Assembly: GCA_041940425.1 (NCBI GenBank)
Contig: JBGTSF010000010.1
Location: 30,487-94,486 of the forward strand
Length of the DNA: 64,000 nt
Source: DATHTS01 sp041940425
GTDB taxonomy: Bacteria > Acidobacteriota > Blastocatellia > Pyrinomonadales > Pyrinomonadaceae
Direction of reading: 5' to 3'
Shown piece after piece: positions 34,416 through 42,746 of this stretch (positions are counted from its first letter, which is position 1; every line of letters starts with the position of its first letter). Both the position numbers and the translations under genes were made by a program. The notes beneath the pieces were generated by a model. That model had not been told where the DNA came from and searched no databases. It saw nothing but the letters and a program-made list of their open reading frames with translations.

Positions 34416-36461
34416 TCAATGATCCCGCCTCGACTTTTGGAAACTAACCGGACTTTGGACGATTTTGTAATCCGCTCCGGTAAGCGTCGGTCCTTCGATG
34501 ATCCAAATATCGCGGTCAGAATAAGCCGTCAGGAGTTTACGGCGAATTTCCGCATTTTTATCGTGCGCGTAAATCGGCGCGTCGCCTTTGAAATCCAACG
34601 GATTATAAATCCAAGCCGATTGATAATCAGGGTGTTCCGCGCCGCGAATCAGGACGAGACTTCTGCCGAAATCATTTTCTTTCGCAAGTTCTCTGATGCC
34701 TGGTCGCATTTCGAGATATTGAAAATATTTGTCGAGCGCGCGCCACGGTAAATAACTTACAAGACTGATCGCACCGAGCGTTAAAACCGCCAAAACAATG
34801 CGCGGATTCATTTTTGAACTTCCGGTTTTTTCGCTTAAAAATTCAACTCCTCTGACCGTCAAAGCGATCAGCGGAATGATGCTTAAAAACCAGTAACGCG
34901 CGCCGAAATCCGGTCCGCCGGAATACCAGTAAAAACTGTAAAAACCGACGATCAAAGAGATCGTTCCGATCGCCCAAAAATCTTTTTTTCTCAGCCCGCC
35001 CGTAATAATCACAAAAACCGTCAGGATAAGCGAACCGCACGCCCAGCCGAAAAGTTCGATGTTCAATGAAAAAGTATTTAGAGCCGCATTGATCAAAGAT
35101 TCAAGCGGCGAATGACCGGGAAAAGCGTCAATTCCCCAGACGATTCCGCGATTCGCGCCGAAACCGAGAGCCATCACATCCGCCCAGAAATATTTCGTGT
35201 AATAGGCGTTCATCGGCAAAAGCAAAGCGTCGCCCGTGACGGCGTTGTTATACGGGAAAATAATCGAAGCCGTCGCCATCGTTCCGAAAACCAAGGCGGC
35301 GGAAGTTTTAACTTTTTCGCGCCAAAGACCGCATCTAAAAAGCGTCCAAATGCCGAGCAGAAACGCGACGATCAAACCGTCGAGCGGGCGAATCAGGCTA
35401 ACTATGCCGATAAAAAATCCCGCGCCTAGGGCATAAAAAACTCTTTTTCCGGCGATTGCCTTATTGAGCAAAACCGCCGCCGCCAGAGCGCAAACAAGCA
35501 TAAATATATGGCTCATAAAACTCATCGCCATAAAGATAAACCACGGCGAACAGCACAACAGTACGACGGCAAGACGGGCAAAACGGCGCGAATACATCTG
35601 CTGAAAAAACAGGTATGACAGCAAAACGCAAAAGCCAGCGAGAATCGGATTGACCAGCCACTGCGCGCCAAAAAAAACGCCGACCGCCAGAATCGCCGGA
35701 AATGCGGGCGGAAAGATTCCATACCAGCGATCATCCAGGTGCGGCGTCATATACATCGCAAAGGCTTCAGGCACGGGCGGCGGTTCTGCCGTCAATTTCC
35801 CCGCCGCCATTAACCGCGCCTGAAAAAGATACTGCGTTTCATCCGGCACGTGCGGATGATTTTCATAGATGAAAAAACTGAGAAAAGCTGAGATCGAAAT
35901 TATCCATACCGCTGCCAAAGACGAAAATCTATCGAGTTTTATCGTTTCAGAATCGCTGAAAAAATATTTGAACTTTCGTTTCAGTTTTTCGATTGATTCC
36001 TGCGGCACAGACCAAACCGCCAGCGCGATACAGCCGAGATTCGCAATCTGCACGATTGCCGCAAAAAAAAGACTCGTTGCATAGATCGAAAAATTCGGCG
36101 TTACCGCCGCGCCCGCCAGACTTAAAAACAGAAAGATCGTAATTAACTGCCAAGCTTTAAAATGTTTCACAAACCATGTTTTTATTTGCGGCAGGCGTTT
36201 GGCTAATCCGTAAGCAACGAGAAAAATTTGCAAAACAAATAAAAATAAAATCGCAGGTTCTTCGGTCAGCAGTTCGGCAAACGGGCGGTAGTGCTGAAAA
36301 TGTATCAAGCGTCCGGCATTTATCATCTGCAAAGAAGCGGCTTGCCCGATCAACGCCAGAGCCGACCAAAACGTGAAGGATTTCCAATTTGCATAGATGT
36401 TTTCCAAAATATCCGAACGCGGGCTGTTGTTTTCCCGAACGTCCAAATTTGTAAAATTCAT
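34416..36461 (-). CDS. GT-C membrane glycosyltransferase (GT39-like)
   Basis: The 681-residue protein has about 13 hydrophobic segments. After the first membrane block the loop YENHPHVPDETQYLFQARLM (about residues 205-224) has the Asp-Glu pair expected of the GT39 catalytic site, followed by PPAFPAILAVGVFFG. C-terminal to the membrane domain is a soluble periplasmic tail (from about residue 600). It is predicted to transfer sugar from a polyprenyl-phosphate donor. It lies 7 bases downstream of the FAD oxidoreductase gene, in the same direction. Confidence 0.75.
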   Translation of the reverse strand: MNFTNLDVRENNSPRSDILENIYANWKSFTFWSALALIGQAASLQMINAGRLIHFQHYRPFAELLTEEPAILFLFVLQIFLVAYGLAKRLPQIKTWFVKHFKAWQLITIFLFLSLAGAAVTPNFSIYATSLFFAAIVQIANLGCIALAVWSVPQESIEKLKRKFKYFFSDSETIKLDRFSSLAAVWIISISAFLSFFIYENHPHVPDETQYLFQARLMAAGKLTAEPPPVPEAFAMYMTPHLDDRWYGIFPPAFPAILAVGVFFGAQWLVNPILAGFCVLLSYLFFQQMYSRRFARLAVVLLCCSPWFIFMAMSFMSHIFMLVCALAAAVLLNKAIAGKRVFYALGAGFFIGIVSLIRPLDGLIVAFLLGIWTLFRCGLWREKVKTSAALVFGTMATASIIFPYNNAVTGDALLLPMNAYYTKYFWADVMALGFGANRGIVWGIDAFPGHSPLESLINAALNTFSLNIELFGWACGSLILTVFVIITGGLRKKDFWAIGTISLIVGFYSFYWYSGGPDFGARYWFLSIIPLIALTVRGVEFLSEKTGSSKMNPRIVLAVLTLGAISLVSYLPWRALDKYFQYLEMRPGIRELAKENDFGRSLVLIRGAEHPDYQSAWIYNPLDFKGDAPIYAHDKNAEIRRKLLTAYSDRDIWIIEGPTLTGADYKIVQSPVSFQKSRRDH

Positions 36462-36468
36462 TTTCTAT

Positions 36469-37887
36469 TTAATCTTCGACGACGTGCTTGGCAAATTCCG
36501 CGCGGTAATCCTGCCAGAGTGATTTATCAAAATCACCTTCCTTATCCAGACAATCAACCGCCGCGTAAGCCATCGCCAAAGCGTGATGCGTGTTATCGTG
36601 CGCGAAAAGTCCCTGCCGTCCGAATGTCAGGATGTTTTCCAAACCGCCCGCCCATTCGTCCTGAATCTCGAAATATTTTTCATAACCGCTCGTGTAAATC
36701 GGGTAAGCGAACGGAAGGCGTTTTGTTTCGATTTGCAGTATTTTCGCGTTTACCGGCAAACCGCATTTTTCGAGCGATTCGCGCATCAATTCCGCCAATT
36801 CCCTATCCGAAGCGTTCCAAACTTCATCGCCGACCGCGCACGGCAGTTCGCCGCAGAGAACGGTTTTATTTTCCGGCTCGCGGCTCGCGCTGTAATTTTT
36901 CGGCTCGGAAAGCCGCGTGAGTTTTATTTCCGTTTCGGGAAAATAATGCGCGTCGAATTCCGTCCATTGATCCTGCTCCAAAACGAGATAGATCAAAACC
37001 ATCGCGCGGTAAGAAATCTGCTTGCTCGCTTCGATTACTTCATTTGCATTCGGTTCGGTTATTTTCGCCAGCACGGTCAGAGGAATTGTTGACCAAATAT
37101 AATCGGCTTCGATGGTTTCGAGTTTCCCGTTTTTTTCAAAAGTGATTTTCTGCTTTTTCCCGTTCGCTTCTATTTTCCGCACCGGAGAGTTGAATCTTAT
37201 TTCCGCGCCGTATTTTTGCGCTTCGACGGCGATCGCCTGACTGATCTGCCCGTAGCCTTTTTTCGGATAAAAAAATATCCCCGCGCCCGGCGTTTTAAAA
37301 CCGGGAACGATTGATAATATTTTCTTTAACATTTTCCCCAAACTCCCGGCGGAAACGCGCTTTTTCGCCTGAATCGCCGAAAGCTCTTCAGGCGGCAAAC
37401 CCCAGATTTTTTCCGCATACGGAAAATAAAAATCGCGGCAGATCGTTTCGCCCAGACCTTTTTTTAATACGCTCGTAAAAGTTTCGCGCCCGTTGCCGTT
37501 TTTGTGCGGAATCAATTTTTTGACCGAATCGAAGGCGACTCCCGCGCCGAACGAAAGCGGAAGTTTGAACATCAAATCCTGCGGCTTGAGCGGAAAATGA
37601 ATCCAGCGGTTTTGCAGTCTGATGCGCCCGTGTCTTGGTCTTTCAAGCAAATCATTTCCCAAAAGTTCCTGTAGATCCGCCATAATCCGCGCATCGGTCG
37701 CCGGATGCAGACGATGGCTGCCGTAATCAACATTTAATCCGGCAAGCTCGAAACTTCCGGCATTTCCGCCGACCGCCGCGTTTTGTTCAAAAACCGTTAC
37801 GTCGGCTTTTCCCTGTTTGACGAGTTGCCAAGCCGCGCCTAATCCGGCGGGACCCGCGCCCAGAATCGCTACCTTTGTTTTTTTCAT
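36469..37887 (-). CDS. FAD-dependent oxidoreductase (protoporphyrinogen oxidase/UGM-like)
   Basis: The 472-residue flavoprotein has the dinucleotide-binding motif AILGAGPAGLGAAW (about residues 7-20), then VFEQNAAVGGNAGSF and a GSHRLHPATD segment. This matches the amine-oxidase/UDP-galactopyranose-mutase-like group. YAEKIWGLPPEELSA is shared with the second such enzyme in this window (47504-49006). Homologues are common in polysaccharide loci, where they may oxidise or rearrange sugar or lipid-linked sugar. The canonical UGM active-site residues were not confirmed, so no specific reaction is claimed. Confidence 0.75.
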   Translation of the reverse strand: MKKTKVAILGAGPAGLGAAWQLVKQGKADVTVFEQNAAVGGNAGSFELAGLNVDYGSHRLHPATDARIMADLQELLGNDLLERPRHGRIRLQNRWIHFPLKPQDLMFKLPLSFGAGVAFDSVKKLIPHKNGNGRETFTSVLKKGLGETICRDFYFPYAEKIWGLPPEELSAIQAKKRVSAGSLGKMLKKILSIVPGFKTPGAGIFFYPKKGYGQISQAIAVEAQKYGAEIRFNSPVRKIEANGKKQKITFEKNGKLETIEADYIWSTIPLTVLAKITEPNANEVIEASKQISYRAMVLIYLVLEQDQWTEFDAHYFPETEIKLTRLSEPKNYSASREPENKTVLCGELPCAVGDEVWNASDRELAELMRESLEKCGLPVNAKILQIETKRLPFAYPIYTSGYEKYFEIQDEWAGGLENILTFGRQGLFAHDNTHHALAMAYAAVDCLDKEGDFDKSLWQDYRAEFAKHVVED

Positions 37888-37898
37888 CCGTTATTGTT

Positions 37899-39863
37899 TT
37901 AAATTGCCGGAGCCGTTTCAAACCGCGCTTTCGGTAAGGGTTTTTCGTGAGTTTCAAAGGCTTGCGGAATATACAGATCAAACCACATCATAAAATTGAG
38001 CAATCCCCAGAGCGCTCGTCCGTGATCGTATTTTCCGGCTGAATGCTGTTCGATCAGTTTTGTTACGCCCGCGGGATTAAAAAGTCCGGTGTCGGCAAGC
38101 CGCGTCGGTGAACAATAATCCTCCAGCAAATCTTTCAGTTCATGGCGCAGCCAGCGCGAATACGGCATTTCCAGACCGACTTTTTTCTTATTGATAATTT
38201 CCCTTGGAAGCGTTCCGCTCAGGGCGCGCCGCATAATATTTTTCTTCCTGAGTCCTTTCAGTTTCAGTTTCGGCGGCACGCGCTCCAGGTAGGAAGCGAG
38301 ATCGTTATCGGTAAACGGCACGCGGGCTTCCAATGAATGCGCCATACTCATCCGGTCGTTTTTGATCATCAGATCGTCGGGCAGAAAAACGGCGGTGTCT
38401 ATATTCAAAATGCGGTTGAGATCGTCGTCCGCTTTTGAATTTTTGAAAACCTCCCGAAAAAACCGCACCGACGGCAAAGGCGTAAAATTTTTCAATAAAT
38501 CCTGATTATAAATCTGCCGTTTCTGCTCTTCGTCCAGAACGACGCGCCACCAGAGATGCGCTTCCTCGGGCGCGAGGTCTTGTCCGCCGAGAAAGCGTTT
38601 CATCTTAAATTCCAAACTCAGCTTTTTATGCGAAACCGGCAAAAGATTGACCAGCGGCGGAAGAATGTCTCTGCGAAGCAGACGCGGCAGACGGTTGAAC
38701 CAACGCGAAACTTTGTATGCCGCGTGTGTGTCGTAACCGGCAAATACTTCGTCGCCTCCCTCGCCCGACAGAACAACCTTAACTTCGTCTTTTGCCAGCC
38801 GGCACACATAATAGGTCGGAATCGCCGAACCGTCGGCATACGGTTCGTCTATCGAGCGCAAATAGCCGGGAAGCATCTCGCGGACATGGTCGGCGTTAAC
38901 GACGACTTCGTGATGATGCGTTTTTAATTCTTCGGCGACGATCCGCGCATACGGAAGCTCGTTAAAACTTTGATCTTCAAAGCCGACCGAAAACGTATGA
39001 ACCGGCTCGTTTTTTTCCCCCGCCATCAGAGCCGCCAGCGCGCTCGAATCCATTCCGCCGGAAAGCAGAACGCCGACCGGAACATCCGCGACCAACTGTC
39101 TTCGCACCGCCTGCCTCATCAGATCGAGAGCGTTTTGCGCGGCTTCCGCTTCGCCGATCCGCTCGTCTATTTCGTATGACGGCTCCCAGAATTTTCGAAT
39201 TTTTACTCGTCCGTTTTGCTTGACGGTCAAGAGATGCGCGGGCGGAACTTCGTAAATTCCTTCAAACGCCGTCTGTTCGCCCGGAATGTAATCGAACGTC
39301 AGAAAATCGTGAAGCGCCTGCAGATTTACGCGGCGCGGAATTTCCTCGTCCTGCAGGATCGCCTTGATCTCGGATGCGAACAAAACGCGGTCGTCACGGA
39401 TCGTGTAAAAAAGCGGTTTGATGCCGTAGCGGTCTCGCGCCAGATGAAGTTCATTTTTCTGCCCGTCCCAGAGCGCGAAAGCATACATTCCGTTCAATTC
39501 GGAAAGCATCTCCAAACCGATCTCTTCATACAGATGAACGAGAACTTCCGTGTCGGTGCGCGAGCGGAAAACGTGTCCGCGTTCGACGAGCGAAAACCGT
39601 TTTTTCAGATCGAGAAAATTATAAAGTTCGCCGTTGTATGTAATTCGAATCGAGCCGTCCTCGTTGCCCATCGGCTGCCGCCCGTGAGCCGACAAATCAA
39701 TGATCGAAAGCCGCCGGTGTCCGAGCGCGGTTTTTCGATTAATCCAAATATCGCTGTCGTCAGGTCCGCGATGCGATAACACATCGGTCATCCGGCGAAT
39801 CAGATTCGCGTCCGGTCGGTTTTTAGAGTTGTTAAAGTGAAAAATTCCGGCAATGCCGCACAT
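37899..39863 (-). CDS. Glutamine-dependent asparagine synthetase-like amidotransferase
   Basis: The 654-residue protein starts MCGIAGIFHFNN, with Cys2 intact for glutamine hydrolysis. LSHRGPDD, TYNGELYN and LFASEIKAIL follow in the glutaminase domain. The synthetase domain has the P-loop LLSGGMDSSALAAL (about residues 264-277) and VVLSGEGGDEVFAGYD. It is the family seen in many exopolysaccharide loci, where it may amidate a uronic acid or another carboxylate. It contrasts with the Ser2 cyclase of the RiPP cluster. The gene lies 6 bases after its upstream neighbour in the - strand operon. Confidence 0.85.
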   Translation of the reverse strand: MCGIAGIFHFNNSKNRPDANLIRRMTDVLSHRGPDDSDIWINRKTALGHRRLSIIDLSAHGRQPMGNEDGSIRITYNGELYNFLDLKKRFSLVERGHVFRSRTDTEVLVHLYEEIGLEMLSELNGMYAFALWDGQKNELHLARDRYGIKPLFYTIRDDRVLFASEIKAILQDEEIPRRVNLQALHDFLTFDYIPGEQTAFEGIYEVPPAHLLTVKQNGRVKIRKFWEPSYEIDERIGEAEAAQNALDLMRQAVRRQLVADVPVGVLLSGGMDSSALAALMAGEKNEPVHTFSVGFEDQSFNELPYARIVAEELKTHHHEVVVNADHVREMLPGYLRSIDEPYADGSAIPTYYVCRLAKDEVKVVLSGEGGDEVFAGYDTHAAYKVSRWFNRLPRLLRRDILPPLVNLLPVSHKKLSLEFKMKRFLGGQDLAPEEAHLWWRVVLDEEQKRQIYNQDLLKNFTPLPSVRFFREVFKNSKADDDLNRILNIDTAVFLPDDLMIKNDRMSMAHSLEARVPFTDNDLASYLERVPPKLKLKGLRKKNIMRRALSGTLPREIINKKKVGLEMPYSRWLRHELKDLLEDYCSPTRLADTGLFNPAGVTKLIEQHSAGKYDHGRALWGLLNFMMWFDLYIPQAFETHEKPLPKARFETAPAI

Positions 39864-39869
39864 AATTTT

Positions 39870-40961
39870 TTATTGTTTTGCCGCAAAATAAGCGTTTGAA
39901 CCGACGCTCATTCTGCCGCTGATGATTTTTTCTGTTTCTTCATCCTCGTCAATGATCGTGATCTCTCTGGGCTGAACCCCGTTCGCGGCGTTCGGCGTAA
40001 ACCTGCCCAACCGCACCGCGATCGCTTCGCCGAGCATTCCGATCAGCGTCAACTGCATTGCGCTGATCAGAGCAAAAATCGCCGAAGCCGAGATCATCGG
40101 ATCGTAAATCAAATCAACGCTCATTTTGAAAAGCCCGTACGCCATACAGACAAGCGCGATCGGCAAAAATACGCGCAAGGGGCGAAACAGCATCGCCACG
40201 CGCATGATCAGAACGGCGAAACTGCCCGCATCCCACGGCATAATTTTCGATTTACCCTGCCGTTTGCGGTAATTGATCGGCACGTATCGGACGGCGTATT
40301 TGTCGCAGAGCATCGCCAGAGTGATCGTCGTCGTAAAGCTGAACTGATCGGACAAAATCGCAAAATACTGAACGGCGACATCGCGCCGGAAAACTCTCAG
40401 ACCGCTGTTGAGATCGGGAATTTTCGTATTCGCCACGTAATTTGCCATCACGCGCAGAAACCATTTCGCGGGTTTTCTGGAAAGCGGAATATTGACGTCC
40501 GCGCCCGTGCGCGAACCGACGACCATGTCGGCGTGTTCGAGACGCGCGAGCATTTCCGGCAGAAATTCCGCCGGATACGTTCCGTCCGCGTCCGTGATGG
40601 CGATGATGTCGTTTTCGGCGGCGAGAATTCCGGTCTTTAATGACGCGCCGTAACCGCGATTCGAGCGGTGCTGGATGACGCGCGCTCCGGCTGATTTGGC
40701 TTCCCGCGCCGTGTCGTCCTGCGAGCCGTCATCAACGACGACGATCTCTGCTTCGACCTCGGTGCCGGCAAACATTTCGCGCAGTTCCAGGATTGTTTCG
40801 CGCACCGCCAGTTCTTCGTTAAATGCCGGAATCACGACGCTGACATTTTTGATCGAGCGTTCACCGCCGCCGTTCAATTTTCCCGCTCCGCTGCCGGGTC
40901 TTTTACTTTTCATTTCAAACGGGATCGTGTTAGTTTTGACCGATGTTTCGGCTTGTTTCAT
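39870..40961 (-). CDS. Polyprenyl-phosphate-sugar synthase-like GT2 with membrane anchor
   Basis: The 363-residue protein has a DPM1-like GT2 domain: VSVVIPAFNEELAVRETIL, VVVDDGSQDDTA (about residues 75-86), AITDADGTYP (about 122-131) and GSRTGADVNIPLSRK. Two C-terminal membrane segments follow (about 260-325). Such enzymes transfer a sugar from a nucleotide donor to polyprenyl phosphate, making donors for GT-C enzymes like those encoded beside it. A low-complexity 35-residue N-terminus precedes the domain. The 5' end overlaps the upstream GT-C gene by 32 bases. Confidence 0.85.
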   Translation of the reverse strand: MKQAETSVKTNTIPFEMKSKRPGSGAGKLNGGGERSIKNVSVVIPAFNEELAVRETILELREMFAGTEVEAEIVVVDDGSQDDTAREAKSAGARVIQHRSNRGYGASLKTGILAAENDIIAITDADGTYPAEFLPEMLARLEHADMVVGSRTGADVNIPLSRKPAKWFLRVMANYVANTKIPDLNSGLRVFRRDVAVQYFAILSDQFSFTTTITLAMLCDKYAVRYVPINYRKRQGKSKIMPWDAGSFAVLIMRVAMLFRPLRVFLPIALVCMAYGLFKMSVDLIYDPMISASAIFALISAMQLTLIGMLGEAIAVRLGRFTPNAANGVQPREITIIDEDEETEKIISGRMSVGSNAYFAAKQ

Positions 40962-42732
40962 TTCTGTTCTCCTTTTTTAAAAGTCTTTTCCGGCAGACGA
41001 AAATTTCTCCGCCGCTCAAAGTGCCGGGAAAAACCCGCACGACTTCGTAATTCGTTTCGATCGCCCGCCACATCTGCGGATGGAACGCTTTGATCTCGGG
41101 CGACAGAGTGTAGATCAGCCAGATGTTTTCGTCCGTGTTTTGAAAATTTTCCAGATCCGCGTTCGTTTCCGCCTTCGTCCACTGCGGCGCGAAATACCTT
41201 TGATACATCTCGCCCGCGATGCTCACGGCGACGATCTTTTCATCCGGCAGACGATTGTTTTCGACAAAAATCTTCGCGCCCGAAAAATCCTGTTTCGGCA
41301 AAGCGTAATTGCGCGGCACGGTCAGGGCGGAAACCAGGATTATCAAGCCGACGAGCGCAACACCAATCGAATTTTGAGTTTTGAGTTTTGAATTTTGAAT
41401 TTTAAGAATTTGTAATTTGTAATTTGTAATTCGTAATTTTTTGAAAACTCCGGCGATAAATACGGGCAGTTCCATCGCGCCGTGAATGACGATCAAAAGC
41501 CCGAAGCCCATCGCAAAAAAGAAAAAACGCGGAAACATATTATGTCCGGCAAGAAACATAAATACTGCGGCAAAAACCGGAGGCAGGATCATCCAGAGCG
41601 TCATCCGGCGGTTTTGCTTCCAGAGCCGCCAGCAGCCGAAAGCGACGATCATTCCGCCGCATAAAACCACCGCGATTCCGGCAAAACCGACGCTCAGATT
41701 CTGTAAAGTTTCCGTTATCGCCCAGAACGGATTTGTCCATTCCGAGTTTCTCGATTCTTCATGCAGTGCCGAGCGTAAAAATTCCGGCAGAGCGAAGGCG
41801 TAAAGCTGTGCCGTAACCGTTACGCTTAAAAGCCACGCGACAAAAGGTCTGATTCCGGCGCGGCGTTCGAGCGAGAAAGAACGGTCGTCATTGCTCAGTT
41901 TCGGGAAGAAAAGAAAAGCCAGATAAACGAGCCCGTGAACGGCGACGACAAACGCCATCGTCATATGAATCCACATTCCCAAGATGACCGCCGCCGAATA
42001 TGAAAGCCACCAAAACCATTCGTTTTTCCTAAATGCTTCGAACCAAAACCACGTCGCCAGAAGCGTGAAAAACAATAAGCCCATATACCCGCGCGCGTTT
42101 TGCGAAAACCATATATGGTGATACGAAACCGTCATCAAAATGCAGGCGAGAAACGCTTTGCGCGCGTCGAACAAGCTTCCGGCAAGAAAGAACAACGCCC
42201 AGATGCTCGCCGCGCCGAACAAAACTGACGGCAGACGCAGCGCCCACGCCGTTTCGCCCAAGGCATTGATCGAAGCGTGTGCCAGAATCGAATACAGCAA
42301 ATGCTGATTCTGGCTCGGAAAACTCGTCAAAATCTCGCCTATCGGCTGACGGACAAAATTGAGCAAGGTGTAAACTTCGTCAACCCACAGATCGGAATTC
42401 AAATTCCAAAAACGCAAAAGCAGAGCGATAACGCTCAAAGCTGATAAGCCCGCAAAAACCGGAAGAATCATCCGCTTGCCTGCATCGTCCTCAATTTTAT
42501 TTACGTCATTTTTTTTTGATATTGTTTTCCAAAAAACACTCAGTCCGACAAGCAAAACACCGTGAAACAGCAAAAGAACGCGGAAAAGCGATGTTCCCCA
42601 ACTCAAATCTTTCGCGTTTTCGCCGAGCAGAAAATGCGCGTAATCGGCGTTTGAAAATAACGATGCGAAAAGCGCAAACAAAATGCCGACCGTGAATAGA
42701 AATAAAGTCGTAAATGTTTTCGGAAATGACAT
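40930..42732 (-). CDS. GT-C membrane glycosyltransferase (GT39-like) with repeat insertion
   Basis: This 600-residue protein has about 11 hydrophobic segments. The first periplasmic loop WNLNSDLWVDEVYTLLNFVR (about residues 117-136) has the Asp-Glu pair of GT39, followed by RLPSVLFGAASIWALFFLAG and HHIWFSQNARGYMG. The frame is open for another 80 codons upstream, but that part overlaps the preceding gene; the ATG at 42732 is preferred. Codons about 430-455 are made of an AT-rich short repeat (KLRITNYKLQ and KIQNSKLKTQNS), which inserts a polar linker between membrane segments. It is a likely sugar transferase using polyprenyl-phosphate donors. Confidence 0.75.
   Translation of the reverse strand: MSFPKTFTTLFLFTVGILFALFASLFSNADYAHFLLGENAKDLSWGTSLFRVLLLFHGVLLVGLSVFWKTISKKNDVNKIEDDAGKRMILPVFAGLSALSVIALLLRFWNLNSDLWVDEVYTLLNFVRQPIGEILTSFPSQNQHLLYSILAHASINALGETAWALRLPSVLFGAASIWALFFLAGSLFDARKAFLACILMTVSYHHIWFSQNARGYMGLLFFTLLATWFWFEAFRKNEWFWWLSYSAAVILGMWIHMTMAFVVAVHGLVYLAFLFFPKLSNDDRSFSLERRAGIRPFVAWLLSVTVTAQLYAFALPEFLRSALHEESRNSEWTNPFWAITETLQNLSVGFAGIAVVLCGGMIVAFGCWRLWKQNRRMTLWMILPPVFAAVFMFLAGHNMFPRFFFFAMGFGLLIVIHGAMELPVFIAGVFKKLRITNYKLQILKIQNSKLKTQNSIGVALVGLIILVSALTVPRNYALPKQDFSGAKIFVENNRLPDEKIVAVSIAGEMYQRYFAPQWTKAETNADLENFQNTDENIWLIYTLSPEIKAFHPQMWRAIETNYEVVRVFPGTLSGGEIFVCRKRLLKKENRNETSRNIGQN
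41370..41442. repeat. AT-rich degenerate tandem repeat inside a coding region
   Basis: The segment is built from TTTTGAATTT/TTTTGAGT units followed by TTTGTAATTTG units, about 6-8 bases each. It keeps the reading frame of the GT-C gene on the - strand. It resembles, in style but not in exact sequence, the intergenic repeats at 62195-62269 and 63496-63585. Confidence 0.75.
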
Positions 42733-42746
42733 CCAATAAAATCTTT

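Noticed and set aside
36469..37887. Naming this gene glf (UDP-galactopyranose mutase)
   Set aside because: Only the FAD-binding region and general similarity could be read; the UGM active-site residues were not confirmed.
41370..41442. Possible CRISPR array
   Set aside because: Units are 6-10 bases, degenerate and without spacers, and no cas genes are present.
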